Shown here: one piece after another, positions 1 to 11,639 of the stretch
Layout of the letters: each line of letters starts with the position of its first letter
Position numbering within the stretch: position 1 is the stretch's first letter
DNA from: Melieria omissa
Taxonomy: Eukaryota; Arthropoda; Insecta; Diptera; Ulidiidae
NCBI GenBank assembly: GCA_963971225.1
Contig: OZ020267.1
Coordinates: 121,079,891 to 121,143,890 of the forward strand
Reading direction: 5' to 3'
DNA length: 64,000 bases
The notes under the pieces: model-generated
What the model saw: the letters and a program-made list of their open reading frames with translations, nothing else
Database searches by the model: none
Told to the model about the DNA's origin: nothing
Program-made: the position numbers and the translations under genes

Positions 1-1550
1 GAAATGATTTGGCGAGGTTATGTGGAAACTCAATGTTTACAACGAATTATTGCGACATGTGTTATGCAGTCGCATCAAGGAGACTGCATTACGGAGAATG
101 TTAGGCTTTTGCAGCAAAAAGCGACAACTTAATGTGCCGACTAGCTGACACACCCCCGGCGATGGTAATAAACCTCACCCGATTCATGGGCGGACGAATT
201 GCTTTCCAGCGTAAAGCGAGCAAGCGAAACACCCGAAATATTGCGCGTTAAATTCAATTTGGCCGGCACAGCCGACTCGGGTATGCACCCCTCTCCTCAG
301 CAGAGAAGTAGGCTATGACCGCGACCCCGGGGGTTCGCTGCAGGAGAAGCAACATGAGCCTTATTAGTTGATTACAGGACGCATTATCGTGATTATCGAG
401 TACGCGGCAGGATAAAAATCTTGCAACAGATACTGGCGGCGCTGTCCTTGCATGAGACATGTGGCGATTCGCGTCGGGTGCTCCGAGCCTTCGCCTAATA
501 AATTTCAACTCCATTAGAAGAGTGTGGCGGTGTGTGAGCGTTAAATCGAATAAAACTCGTGTGGGGTTTGAGGGCGACAAGGGGCGATTGAGCGACAGAG
601 CGGCGGGGCGGAAGGACGAAAGGGGTGTGTCACGCTGCTGACAAACATAAATTGCAAGGAATGCTCTTGCGAGCGAAATTCACTGCTAATAGTTTGATTA
701 ATGGCCAACGTCTTGCTCTGCGCCGCCAGTGGGAAGTAGCAAAAACAACAATCGCCACTGCAGCTACACAGTGTATATGTAGGTACATGTACGGATAATA
801 ACAGGCAGCGCTAACGACATTCAAGGTTAAGTAATGTTTTGCCACCGCACTGGCGGAAATGGTCGGGGTGAAATGGAATGGATGGGATTTTTCGCAAAAG
901 TCAAAACCCATAATCATCGGTTTTGATGTGATTTGTTGTGCTGCCGGCAGGGTGTGGGTGTGGACGTGGGGGCGGGGTGTTGTGTGCGCGCGTGTTGTGC
1001 ATGTGGATTTAGTGGTCGAAAGTGGTCAGCCGGTGACCCTGCGGTATTTGCTGGCGAGTGGATCAATGCAGACGATCAGAATTAATATTTACTCGAAAAC
1101 ACAATAAAACCGATGACGTTGACGATGTTGATTGATAAACGCCTGGCCGAGGGCAAGTGTGCAGCAGCAGGAAAAGGCAGTCAACCGCAGCCGCAATTCC
1201 CGCCTCGCGGCAAATTTGCCATGTTGTGCATGATTTGTGTAAACAGATTATGAATAAATTACAAGCGGAAAGAATTAAACAAATGTTGCCAATCCGTCGA
1301 ATACTGCGGCATATGTCCAGAAAATGGTAAAACATAGAAGAGCTGGACTAGCGTCATGATTTGAGAAAAGCAATTGATGCAGAAGTAGTGCTGAAGAAGT
1401 ACTTTTGCAAGTTAAAGGCAGGTTTTGGGATTTGATTCAAAATGTATGCAAATAATTTATCTGTTTCACTGTTTATCAATTAAAAATTTATAATTTTTGA
1501 AAGTGGTCGACAATTTCTTTTCATCTTATTTGATTTGCATAATTTATCGA
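1..1550. other. unique non-coding sequence
   Basis: No gene or repeat is recognisable here. Short open frames exist on both strands, but they overlap, have no family resemblance and look like chance. The first 1.2 kb are GC-moderate, with a GT-rich stretch near 950-1,010. The last 300 bases become AT-rich and run up to the snap-back mariner. This could be intergenic or intronic DNA with regulatory content, but nothing in the sequence decides it. Confidence 0.4.
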
Positions 1551-1552
1551 TA

Positions 1553-2071
1553 CTACATGGGCTGAAAAGTCTTTGGCCTGACATAGAGATGGCGCCAAAA
1601 ATTAAGAATTATTGTGTTGTACATGGAAAACCATCCTTAACTTAGATTCTGTCAAAGTTTCATGACATTTGGTTGACTCGTTTTCAAGTTATTGCTTTCG
1701 AAGTGACGCTACCTCTGAATTTTTGTAAACAATGGAAAAAAGTGAATTTCGTGTTTTGATAAAACATTGCTATTTGATGGGCAAAAATACAGTGGAAACA
1801 AAAGCATGGCTTGATAAATGTTATAATACATCTGTATTTTTGCCCATCAAATAGCAATGTTTTATCAAAACACGAAATTCACTTTTTTCCATTGTTTACA
1901 AAAATTCAGAGGTAGCGTCACTTCGAAAGCAATAACTTGAAAACGAGTCAACCAAATGTCATGAAACTTTGACAGAATCTAAGTTAAGGATGGTTTTCCA
2001 TGTACAACACAATAATTCTTAATTTTTGGCGCCATCTCTATGTCAGGCCAAAGACTTTTCAGCCCATGTAG
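1553..2071. mobile_element. snap-back (palindromic) mariner element
   Basis: Two arms of 240 bp (1,553-1,792 and 1,832-2,071) are inverted copies of each other and look identical on reading. They are separated by a 39-bp loop. The tips read CTACATGGGCTGAAAAGTC on both sides and are flanked by TA (1,551-1,552 and 2,072-2,073), the target duplication of Tc1/mariner elements. Each arm carries a mariner 5' end: terminal repeat, leader, and the first codons of the transposase. The element is therefore two mariner 5' ends joined head to head, with the rest of the transposase lost. It cannot encode a working transposase but keeps both ends and could be mobilised in trans. A transcript across it would fold into a long perfect hairpin. 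Confidence 0.9.
1732..1854 (+). pseudogene. mariner transposase N-terminal fragment
   Basis: An ATG at 1,732 opens a 40-codon frame starting MEKSEFRVLIKHCYLMGKN and continuing KAWLDKCY. This matches the start of mariner transposases, the first helix-turn-helix of the DNA-binding domain. Mariner homology ends in the loop of the snap-back element, where the frame enters the inverted arm and stops at 1,854. A mirror-image copy of the N-terminus lies in the right arm on the minus strand. No catalytic residue of the DD34D triad is present, so this is a dead fragment. Its reading frame has no stop over the mariner-like part, consistent with a recent origin. Confidence 0.8.
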
Positions 2072-2073
2072 TA

Positions 2074-3229
2074 GAAAGGACAAAGAAATATCTTATAAAT
2101 AGCGGGCCGCTTTTTTGTATTCGTTTACGAGATATGTGCTAATACTTAACTAAAAAGAAAACACTTGTTTAAACAACTACTTTCATTTCTGCGTTCAATG
2201 AGTTAAAATTTAATAGTAAATAGAAAAGAATTTCATAAAATAATTTTCGGGTAATTTTCCGTGTAGACAAATTACATTGAAATCAGCGCACCGCACAGTA
2301 CTCCGAAGTGGGACAAAAATAGAAAAGGTAATGTTACCGATTTCAAAGAAATTGGTCTCATTTGAACTATTTCATTGAAACTATTTCTTAATCGGGTAAA
2401 CTTTGAGAGAGCATTTACAAGTTGATCAAAATCAAGAAATATCGTTTTGTGAAAAAATTGACTTTTGAGCGTCAACAATTGAAAACGAAACCAAAACACA
2501 ATTTTCGCTTCAATCGGAGAAAATGTTGCTGCTGTTCACTTAAAAAAGTCCAAAAAATCATTTTATGGGCTATTTTAAATAAAAGTAAAATAAAAACGGG
2601 GTTGTACGTTATTTAAGCAAACAATTTGTTTTATTTAAAACTATATAAACGATATATTTTTGTAGATCGAAAATGTCGAATTGCGCATTATTACACCTTT
2701 TTTTTACGTAATCTTCTAGAATGGACTTTCTTCTTTTGGATCATGAAAAAAATTCTGAAATTGTTTGCGATCTTGGAAAATAATAGAATTTTTGTAAACT
2801 ACTCTAACTAAAAAAAATTGGATTTTTTTACCCTACATTTAGGTGCCCAACGGTACATTCCAGAAAGTGATGTAACTGGAAAGATAATGTATAGTAGCAC
2901 TGTCGCTATTTAGAATGGGCATGGCCCGTCCACTAAAGGCCGATTTGCCATACGGAAGTTTTTCATAAAATATAAAAACTTCTATATTTACAAAGCCACT
3001 GTCACAAATTATTAACGTTTTATAAAAAAATTGGGTTTTGCTTACCCGTTTATGGCGTTTAGAGCCATATTATCCTACTTTTGTTTTCATTATTATGACA
3101 TTTTTTGTTAAAATGTGATTTAATGCTCATATTTTCTGAGAATAAGAAGGAAAGTTAAGGAAGCCAATTTTGTTAAAATTACGTTGCATAATTTACACTT
3201 GTTTACAATAGAAAAGAAAGCTATGGGAG
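2074..3229. other. AT-rich non-coding sequence
   Basis: This stretch is strongly AT-rich, with poly-A and poly-T runs and no convincing coding frame or terminal inverted repeat. It may include old, unrecognisable transposon DNA. Nothing further can be supported. Confidence 0.35.
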
Positions 3230-3705
3230 AAAACTACTTGTAAAATAGTTGTATTTCAATTAAACTGTTTGTGTGGGATTAAAAACATCATTCTTGATGA
3301 TAGTGAAACTGAATAAACTGAACTTTTTGAAAAATGACAATTATTTTCTTTCATCCTGGAAATTTTACTATGTTAAGTTCTACGAAAATAAAAACAAAAA
3401 AAACCTTCTTTCAAGCAACTTCACCGCCCTCTTTCCACCCTTTAAAGGTCGAATATAAAAAAACGCTGAAACACGTATTTCGTTATTTTTCTTTAAGTAT
3501 ATATATACAAAATTTTAAAACAATCCGATCAAAAACAATATCCGTCTATATAAGCTTCACCACCATGTTTCCGGCCTGTCAAGGTGGAATTTTTTAAAAT
3601 CGCTTCTTTTTAAAGGTGGTTGGTGCTTGGTTAAATACAACTATTGACCAAATTTCATCATTATAGTTCCAGCGGTTTGGGCTCGGTGGTAATGGCATAC
3701 TTGGT
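3230..3705 (+). repeat. fragment of Helitron-like tandem-unit repeat
   Basis: The stretch contains degenerate units with phrases such as 'ttcaccgccctctttccacc' and 'ttcaccaccatgtttccgg'. It ends in 'agcggtttgggctcggtgg', resembling the 3' part of the copies at 19.1-19.5, 27.0-27.9 and 59.3-60.2 kb, which end in a CAGTCAGTCAG-type tail. It is the most decayed copy, and its 5' limit is uncertain. The TA-flanked element starting at 3,712 is inserted immediately downstream. The family assignment rests on shared motifs and unit spacing. Confidence 0.4.
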
Positions 3706-3711
3706 TATATA

Positions 3712-4345
3712 TCGCACACGCACTACAAAAGTGACACAACTCAAAATTTTTGATTTTTCAGGAAACGCAAAAAACTGTTTTTGAGCTAAATAAACATTTT
3801 TTTTAAATAACGTATAGACCGTTCAGTAGAAAATCCTTACAGATTATGCTTTATGATAAGTTGCAAGAATTTTTTTCTAATTTTAACTAGAAAATCCAAA
3901 ATTTTGAGTTGTGACTGTTTTGATGATATTTTAATTCAATAATTACCGAATTATTTCAAGTTATGCCACTTTTTCTGAATTTAATAATTATAAATGACAG
4001 TTAAAAAGTTGAAAGAAAAATTTTGAAAACTCATAATTAATTTAAAAAATTAAAAATATATACAAAAATTGTCAGAATTTTGCTTAAAATCAACTTTAAC
4101 AAACATTTATTTCGTCAAAACTGACACAATTTGAGTTAGGACTCTTTTGCATTGAGCTGCAGCGATCAAATAGCATCAAACTTCTGACATGAAGAGAGAC
4201 TTAACTGTATTTTTGCAACAGTTAACAACAAAAAAATATACTGAGCTTTTGCTGATTGGTAGATTTATGCATTGTGCACAGTATTAAAACATAAAACCGA
4301 AAATGAAAAATTTAGAGTTGTGTCACTTTTCTAGTACGTGTGCGA
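3712..4345. mobile_element. TA-flanked inverted-repeat element, copy 1
   Basis: The 634-bp element is bounded by TA on both sides (3,710-3,711 and 4,346-4,347). Its inverted ends begin TCGCACACGCACTACAAAAG on the left and, reverse-complemented, TCGCACACGTACTAGAAAAG on the right, followed by TGACACAACTC. TA targets and this end structure fit a non-autonomous Tc1/mariner-type element. A short frame near the right end begins MKRDL after TGACATGAAGAGAGAC. It might be a residue of a parent transposase start but is too short to assign. A nearly identical 621-bp copy lies at 63,034-63,654. Confidence 0.85.
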
Positions 4346-4347
4346 TA

Positions 4348-5159
4348 CATTCGATTTTTTTAAAACTTTATATTTTTTTGGAAAACAAATATAATTTATG
4401 AAGTCAGTACCCCCAGATAATTCAGATTGCAAATTTTCAGTGAATTTAGAGCATTCCTTATATTTTTGTCCCAATTTTGAATGGAGTCGGAACACTGTGC
4501 ACCGTATCCATTGTTCGAACACTAATCAAAGGATAGAATGCACGTGGACAATTTATAACCAATTTGGACACCATTGATGACCTGTTTTGAGGAAGTGCAT
4601 ACAACAAAGCATTACAGCGCACGTGAGAGGCAGAAGAAACATATCGAGCGGCTCAAAATCTACCTTTCAGAGAAATGAACAAATTTGATAGAGCAGAAGC
4701 CCACCAGGTTCCACATCTACTTTTCCATTTCGTACCCAATGTAATCTAACTTATCTTGACAAACTACAATGGGCGCATTGACTGAGTACTATGTCTTTCC
4801 TATGTCTTTCTCTCTATGCTGTGAAAATGAATTTATATAAGGAATTAATGAAACAATGCGCATACCAAACATACAAACATTTGCCAGCATTTAGCACTGC
4901 TTTGTCACAGTTTCTCATGAAAGTTGATCCCGTTTATGGCAACCAAATGTGCAACTGATGTTACACCAATTGACAGCGTTACCTGAGAACTTGTAATTTG
5001 CTAGAAGCACACGTGCCGAAGAAACGCACCCAACTGTCAATACACAACACACAAACATACTCGTACATTCGAATACGTTTGTGTCGCTCCTGAAGGATGT
5101 CGACGTGCTTTGAAAAAAATTGGGCTGAATAAAAATTGAGCGTGTGCAAAGGATATCGT
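4348..5159. other. non-coding sequence
   Basis: AT-rich DNA with no repeat ends or supported coding frame. Composition shifts gradually towards the GC-richer block that begins near 5.2 kb. Confidence 0.35.
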
Positions 5160-6720
5160 GACTCCATGCCTACGTCCGCCGCCGCTTTTTCGATGCTGGA
5201 ACCTTATATATTCTCTCTTAATTAGCGCTAATGATAAGCGGCGGGCGTAATGCCACCGGTTCAATTAAGCGCGCGGAAGGGTTAAAATCACCGCCTGGGG
5301 CCATCGTCAGCACTGCCTCATTACATAACGCCGTTTCCTTGGAGGCGCCCACGGTTGGCAGGATGCGGCAAAATGCGTTCGACTTGCTTGTTTTTCCTCA
5401 ACTTGTGACCCTTTCGATGTGGCAGTAACGTCGAACGCCAATGGAAGCTGGCACCCGTTGGCAGGCTGGTGGTGGGCAGGCAGGCGACCGGAATTGTCGC
5501 GCCAGCGGAGGCTCCAGCCGTAAACTGTAAATTTATTGTAGGCAATAATCCTTAAAGTTTAAGAACATTCCCGAGATAAGCGCGCTGGCGAGCTGATTTC
5601 GATGATGAACGGACGCGGCGATCGGGGCAGACGCAGCGCAGCCCAGCCCAAGCGAACGACTACCGCAGTACACGAGATCGCTGGCGCGCGTCGTATGCGT
5701 TCATCAATTTCAAATGTCGCAGCAACTCGGAGACGGCCAAACGAATAAAATGCCATTCGCCATAAAATTTCGAGCGCAGAAGCAGCAAAAGCGGCGCTCT
5801 TACGAAAGTCGCCTGATTGTTTGCTTTTACGCGGTGGAGCTGGCCGGAGTGACCTGGCGCGCTGACTCAGCGCTGGAGTCAGAGCCCGAGCGCCGCATCT
5901 GCAGTCCGCAGGCAGCGCTGTCGCGTTATCAGTGCAGGTTTAACCGAACCTATAAACAACCGCGCGGAATGTCATGCATAATGTCCCCAAATTAGATAAA
6001 CATGGCGCCAATGCAATCGACCGGCACACGTAAATTCCTCGTGTTCCTCGGTTTTTGTTTGGGCAGCGCTGCTCAGTCCAGCTCAGCTCAGCTCAGCTCC
6101 GCTGGAGTTGGCGTTGGCGTTGGCGGTTGTTGTTCTTGTTCGGTTCGGTTGGCTCTTCTTTCGGTTGTTTTCAGTGCGTGTATCTTTACTGCTTTGTTAC
6201 TCTGGCATTTAAGTGCGCGCTGCAAATGCATTGCGTGTGTCGGCGTGTGTGCGGCATCTCGAGAAAACGCCAAAGTTCCTTTTATTTCATTTTTATTTCT
6301 TTTCATTTCATTGCGCCCGACAGACCGCACATTCTGGTCTAGTCTAGTCGCCTTATCACAAATATCCTAATTTCCCCGATAACAACACAGACACTCATTT
6401 AAATATTTCAGTCCACATTCTCCCTTTACGTCATTTATGTGGTTTTCTTTTATTGCACTGCATTGCGGGGCAAATTTGTACCGCCGACACGAGTGCAAGT
6501 GACCTCGAACAACACTCACCCGATCGTGCACTCAATCGTACATTTTATCCGGAACAAGTAAGAGTCGATAAGTCTTTTGAATGTGGAACGGTTTGTTGGC
6601 CGTCTTTATGGCGTTTTCTTCACTCAACTGTCAGCCATTACAAATTCGTACGCGTGTACATATGTATGTAGTTATGTATGATCGGTGCAGACATTGATTG
6701 CATTTACTGAAGGGTTGCTA
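5160..6720. other. GC-richer transposon-free block
   Basis: A GC-richer island containing small simple-sequence patches (GCTCA-type near 6,080 and GGCGTT-type near 6,110) and many overlapping chance open frames. No transposon ends are seen. Such blocks recur through the window and may be conserved regulatory DNA. The sequence alone does not prove function. Confidence 0.35.
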
Positions 6721-7448
6721 GAAGAGCGCCACAACATATAATGTCGATGGGTGCTCTGGTTGTTCAAAAACCCCAAAAAGGTGTATCCGTGATGCGTCTT
6801 GGGGTAAACAATACCCAGTTTATAACCCAGTAGTGCGAGAGATCCAAAGCATATAATTTTTGAGATGAGTTTGGGTCAGTTGCGTTTCGTGTACACAATT
6901 TTATACGCCAGACAGTCCAATAATGAACTCAAGGCTAGCTTTCTGGATCCAATCGTATTATGAAAGTGACGGATTGGAAAGAGGGAGGTCCCCTGTTTTC
7001 AGTAATAGCAACTAAGTACTAGTATTGACACTGACGTTTAATCGCTATTAATACGTACAAGACATACACTTAAAAGTGAGAAATTATTCAAGGAGCCTAA
7101 AGTTGTACACCGATTCCTAAAGACCCAATGGATACTTTGGATATTACTCTAATTTTTATTAAAAAAAATTGGCCTGTACCATGTGTATGTTGCTACAGCC
7201 GGCAATCGTATTAAAAAATATATTTTATATTGAAAGCTTTTACCAAGACCTCTTTTGATACGCACGTATGTCTATTATAAGTAAGATATTAAGATTTTGG
7301 GTCCATGAAGAATGCCACACCTCTCGGTTGATACCCATAAAATTTTAATACTATGCGAGTAATAAAAAATTTAGTTATATATATGCTCGGGACAATCTTG
7401 TCTTGCCGAAGGACACTACTAAATAGAAACTTCGTAGGTCACTGTAGT
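6721..7448. other. AT-rich non-coding sequence
   Basis: No coding frame or repeat boundary is recognised. The stretch ends at the target-site duplication of the SINE that follows. Confidence 0.3.
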
Positions 7449-7461
7449 ACTTAAAACATAT

Positions 7462-7778
7462 CTTCTTCTTCTTCTTCTTCTTGACTGGCACGACAGCCCG
7501 ATTACGAGACTAAGGCCTAGCTACCGCAACCCACCGTGTTGTGCGTGTGAATGTTTTTACAAGGTTGGAAGGGACCTACAGTTTTATGCCGATTCCGAAC
7601 GGCGAAAGCTTTTTCATAGGCAATTTTACTCTCAGAGGTTTGCCATTTCCTGCTGAGAGGACAGCCGCCGATAGAAAAATTGTTTTCCTTTTTTTTCGGT
7701 GTTAACGCAACGGAGTATTGAACTCGCGGAGTCGTGACTCGCGGCCCAACGCACTAGCCAGCTGAGCTACGGCGGCTG
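7462..7778 (-). mobile_element. tRNA-derived SINE with 13-bp target duplication
   Basis: Read on the minus strand from 7,778, the element starts with a tRNA-like head. It has a polymerase III A box (TAGCTCAGCTGG) and about 40 bp later a B box (GAGTTCAATACTC). A ~230-bp body follows, containing GCCGTTCGGAATCGGC and AAACTGTAGGTCCC, and it ends in an (AAG)n tail. The 13-bp sequence ACTTAAAACATAT occurs directly on both sides (7,449-7,461 and 7,779-7,791), so both ends are fixed and the copy is probably intact. Mobility would depend on a partner LINE in trans. The body motif also appears as fragments near 11.3, 28.7 and 46.8 kb. The internal promoter does not make it a functional tRNA gene. Confidence 0.85.
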
Positions 7779-7985
7779 ACTTAAAACATATGTAGGTCGC
7801 AAAATACTGCCAGGCCCTTTGACAATATATGATGGATGTAAAATCAACAATTCGATTAAATGGGAGCTGAATTCATTTGGTCTATTTGCAGTTGATAACA
7901 TAATCAAATATTCATATTATTTTAGTTAATTATAAATAATGTATTTTCGGGTTAAGAAAATAAAATTATGTGGTGAGCCATTAAA

Positions 7986-8925
7986 GCAAACGGACAACTT
8001 TTACTTACTAATCTGTTCCGAGTCTGTTCTAACTTTTGGAATACCCCTCATGAGGGCTTTCATTGTTCCTTCGTTAATTTTCTGGGTAGCAGCCCACCAC
8101 TTACGTCGGAAATCGGTGACGTCCTAGCGCCCAATATCTCTCGAAAGCCTATAGCTCGGGACAGTAAGATTGATTAGCTTCCGGCGGAACAAAAACCAAA
8201 GTGAAGTGCTAAAGTGAAACGATGCAAAACCCGGCCAGAAAAAACTAGGACTTCATGCTGATTTAGGAAGGGAAGAAGTCTTTTTTGTAAACTCTTTTTT
8301 ACCTACATAAATGTCGGTGTTTAAAGTGTCTGTGCTGACAAAAGTGCTGCTTCGTTTACCACAGCTGCAAATTGCTTGCCAAATGAGGAATTTCTTGCGA
8401 AATTTTGTCTTTTTTTGAGTCATAAAATTTCCGGAAGATTTCCTCTGCTATAGGCTGCATAAAATTCTTGGCCAGGAGGTTGAGAAAAATTGGCAATGAC
8501 GTATGTTTCGACGACCATTATGCAGCCAAAGACAATTAAACAATAGTTTGTCTTTGATTCAGCATTTGTATTTTCGTACGAATTTTTAAATAAATGTTTG
8601 GCACGCGCTTTAGCCCAAATATTTTTTGTAGCATTTTTCACTTTATATGTCTTCCGCATTTTTCTTTTCTTTATATGTCCGAGCATTCCGTTAGTCGGAC
8701 CATAGTACGTCCTGACGTACCACCACTCTGTTCGCTTTTTTTTGGTTGCTGTAACTTTTTTTATACCCGAACCTTGTTTCTGATTAATGCTCACAATTGT
8801 CGTTAAGTTTTTTACCACTCTCGAAACTGTTCTTCTTTCAACATTTACTATTTTTGCGATTTTTTTGTAAGTGAATTTCGGGTTGCTCAAAAAAATTGAA
8901 ATTATTTTTTCTTGCTCTGAAGCGT
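7986..8925 (-). pseudogene. decayed Tc1-like transposase
   Basis: On the minus strand the reading starts near 8,925 with ASEQEKIISIFLSNPKF and a helix-turn-helix (KIAKIVNVERRTVSRVVK). It continues through a linker with GSGIKK to KARAKHLF and ETYVIANFSQPPGQEFYAA, the block around the first catalytic aspartate of Tc1-like DDE transposases. That aspartate appears lost: MVVETYV stands where MDDETYV-like motifs are usual. After a stop near 8,418, shifted frames give KRLLPFLNQHE and then a C-terminus with RRKWWAATQKINEGTMKALM near 8,040-8,120. Most of the protein is represented, with frameshifts and stops. No inverted repeats could be defined. Confidence 0.7.
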
Positions 8926-8931
8926 TCTTGC

Positions 8932-8985
8932 ATTAAAGCGAATGGACAACTTCTACTTAGTAATCTGCTCGGAGTCGAAGTTTCA
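8932..8985 (-). repeat. second Tc1-like transposase C-terminus, direct repeat
   Basis: This 54-bp stretch closely repeats 7,980-8,035 in the same orientation. Both carry the codons for DSEQI[S/T]K, a stop, and the bases that follow it. It abuts the N-terminal part of the Tc1-like pseudogene, so the C-terminal end of one copy precedes the N-terminus of another on the minus strand. This fits a head-to-tail arrangement of two related insertions or a local duplication. Confidence 0.6.
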
Positions 8986-8989
8986 ATAG

Positions 8990-9379
8990 AGTTCTTACCA
9001 AATGTTATGCTGATACGAGTATGTCAACTTTTTCGGGTGATGTCTTCACCGATGCTGGGTATTAAAAAGTTCACATAAATGCGTAAACCCTGGCGCTATA
9101 GTGCAAGCCATAAAAAACCCAAATGAAATAGTGACATCTCATCTGTACTGTTATGTGCCCTGTGGCGGTTATATGTACTGTTTGACATATGAAAAACCTC
9201 AAAACAACAACAGAGCTGGCAAAACTTACATGCGCACAATTAGAGAAGCTCGAAAAGTTGCCACGTGCGAATTTGTATACACACAGCTACATACCTAAGC
9301 CATATGAATTGAATGAAAGCATGAATAAATAATGTAAAAGCAGCAGACTACCACGAAAATAAAACAGTCCCTTCAACAG
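8990..9379. other. non-coding sequence
   Basis: No recognisable gene or repeat. Moderately AT-rich DNA between the Tc1-like remnant and the next GC-richer block. Confidence 0.3.
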
Positions 9380-10420
9380 TCGAATGGTTATTGCAGGTCC
9401 ACTGCTCTCGGACAATGTCTGCCAAGTCATGTGTGATTTATGCGCGCGCTGCACGAGGAATTCATAAGAAAGCGTCAAACGGCTTCTCCCCAACGAGGCG
9501 TTACAGCAGAATGGGGACGCGCCCGAGAGGAGGCGGCCGGCGGCAGCAATCACATGCCCACAAGGCATCGCAAGGACGCGAGCGGATGTGGCGCACTCGT
9601 TCACAGCCGGCCAAGCGGAATAGGCAGGAACTGCCCATTTTTCGGTTTTCTTCACGGCTGAGCGCGCAACTCGCCTCCTCGACTCGACCACCCGATTGCA
9701 CACAAATCACAACAGAAGTGGCGGCCCTCCCACCGCATCGCCAGCCCGCGCACTGATCCGTGTCCTCATCGACTCGTATCGGACGCAAGGATGTTGTCAT
9801 TGCCGTTGTTATCACCGATTTTTGTTTTATTATTTGTGCACTTTTTATTTGCTGTCGACAATATTTTCATAGCCATTTTCGCCAAATTACAACACTGAAA
9901 GTGTCCGCCGTTAACGCGTTAGCGCGCGCACATGCCGCTCGTGGCGCGAATTTAAATCTTCCACTTGATTAGGCGCCAATTCGCGCGATCGCAAAGGGTG
10001 TTGTCGCCGTTCGACTCTGGATTGGGCGAATTGCTGCCGGCGCGTTGCGTTTGCGCGCAGGGGCGGTTCCACGTTTCCACGGGCGCTGCGCTGCACGCAG
10101 CCCTCAGCCGCATTTCCTGACACACGGACAACGGCCGACGCTATTATGTAATGACGGAGGCGAGCAACGGGCAAACAGCTCGCATGGATTTTCGTTAAAG
10201 AGTTTAATCGGCAGCACGCGTTGCAGCCTCACGGAATTATGTGCCATTGTGTTGGCGATGTTGTTTCCAGTAAATTTAGCAGAGAGAGAGTTACATCTGT
10301 AGAACTTTTGTAAATAACAAAAGTCAATGACTGACACCGGGCGGCAATTTGTGTTACAACATTTTGACATATGTTTGCCACTGAAAGTGCTCAAAAAAAA
10401 CCCCTCAGGCTTTCAATTGC
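9380..10420. other. GC-richer transposon-free block
   Basis: High GC near 9,500-9,760 and 9,990-10,130 lets long open frames occur on both strands at once, the longest 138 codons. They overlap and contain no domain motif, so they are treated as shadows of composition. No transposon ends are visible. Possible regulatory DNA. Confidence 0.35.
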
Positions 10421-11281
10421 TGCATTCGTCGTTGGAAACAATTTATTAAACTTTATTTAGAATAAAAAAATTTGTAGGTTAGGTTGTGCTAAATGATAAT
10501 ACAAGCGTTTTAATTGACACCTTTCATCAAAAACAGAAAGCCATTTCGAATTTCAATGTTTTCGTTAATTGCCACATAAAAATCCGCAATTAAGTTATCA
10601 TACACGAACAAACAAATGGCCTGCAGATAAAATCGTAAAACTCGGCACGAGGTTGAAAAACACTGCCGTGGTAAAAACACAAAGTATTCGCATTACGAAA
10701 ACTTTTCGAAAGACAGAGTTTTAGCCGTTTTAAAGTAATTTGACCATGCCCAACTCCTCATCAGTTTTGATGCAAAATTTCATGCTCAATATCGACTGCG
10801 AAGGTGAATTTCCATTGGTGCCACGCCCCTCTCTGAACGTTACACACTTTATAGAAAATTGTATAATAAAAGATATAACAAACTTCGATGGCTCGAAATT
10901 AGACATATTCAAGATTTTGCTTCTTAAACTTCTGAAGTTTGAATTGTGCATCAATTCAAGGGTAAAAAAATTTAATTTATGCTTTTTTCGAAAGTACCTC
11001 ATCTTCCCAAATAGGTAACGATTTTTTACAAAAATTGTGAGTGGCAAATATGGTTTCAAACGGTATTGAGCTCAAAAGTTGTGTACGGAACCTTCTCCAA
11101 CATTGAATCATGTGTGCGCCACTGTTCGAAAGAGACATTAACTTCGAAAAGAATTTTCACCTGTGCAAACTTCTCATAGGGAAATCAACATAGTCGAAAT
11201 TCTATATGGGTTTGAACTCTCGAGTTCTAAAATCGATTTAAATCATTCAATTTAATTTACATTGAGAAAAGATCTCTTCCC
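10421..11281. other. AT-rich non-coding sequence
   Basis: A pair of overlapping frames of about 90-110 codons occurs on opposite strands (10,730-11,059). Neither resembles a known family, and both are probably chance. No repeat boundaries were found. Confidence 0.3.
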
Positions 11282-11417
11282 CATCTTCAGTTTTATAGTG
11301 ATTCCGAACAGCGAACACTTTCATGGGCAAGTTTACTTAGCCGAGGTGAGATGATAATATTTTTTCACCAGCAATTTCTGTGCTTAGGGGTTTGAATCCC
11401 CCATGTCCGCCACTGCA
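11282..11417 (+). repeat. SINE fragment next to a truncated hAT-type end
   Basis: Bases 11,282-11,345 resemble the body of the SINE at 7,462-7,778 (TTTTATAGTGATTCCGAACA, then a short CATGGGCAA part). They are followed at about 11,390-11,417 by TTTGAATCCCCCATGTCCGC and CACTG. That resembles the right end of the hAT-type MITEs at 31.6 and 44.5 kb. No left end or target duplication was found, so both pieces are truncated or degenerate. Confidence 0.4.
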
Positions 11418-11639
11418 TATACATACTTATATATATGATGATGCTATTTACATAAATAGATTTAATTAATGTTGATGGCCGGGTCTGTGGTCAATAAAGT
11501 GCAAAATTCGGAGCAAAAACTATCAATTAAATCAATCAAAACAGTCAGTTTCCGGTCGTTTTAGCACCCAAACAACCAATAAAACTGACTATTAAAATCA
11601 TCATTGCTTGAACGGCAGCGCATACAAAAATATTAGCGG

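Noticed and set aside
7700..7778. tRNA gene on the minus strand
   Set aside because: The A and B boxes belong to the head of a SINE with its own tail and target duplication, so it is not an independent tRNA gene.
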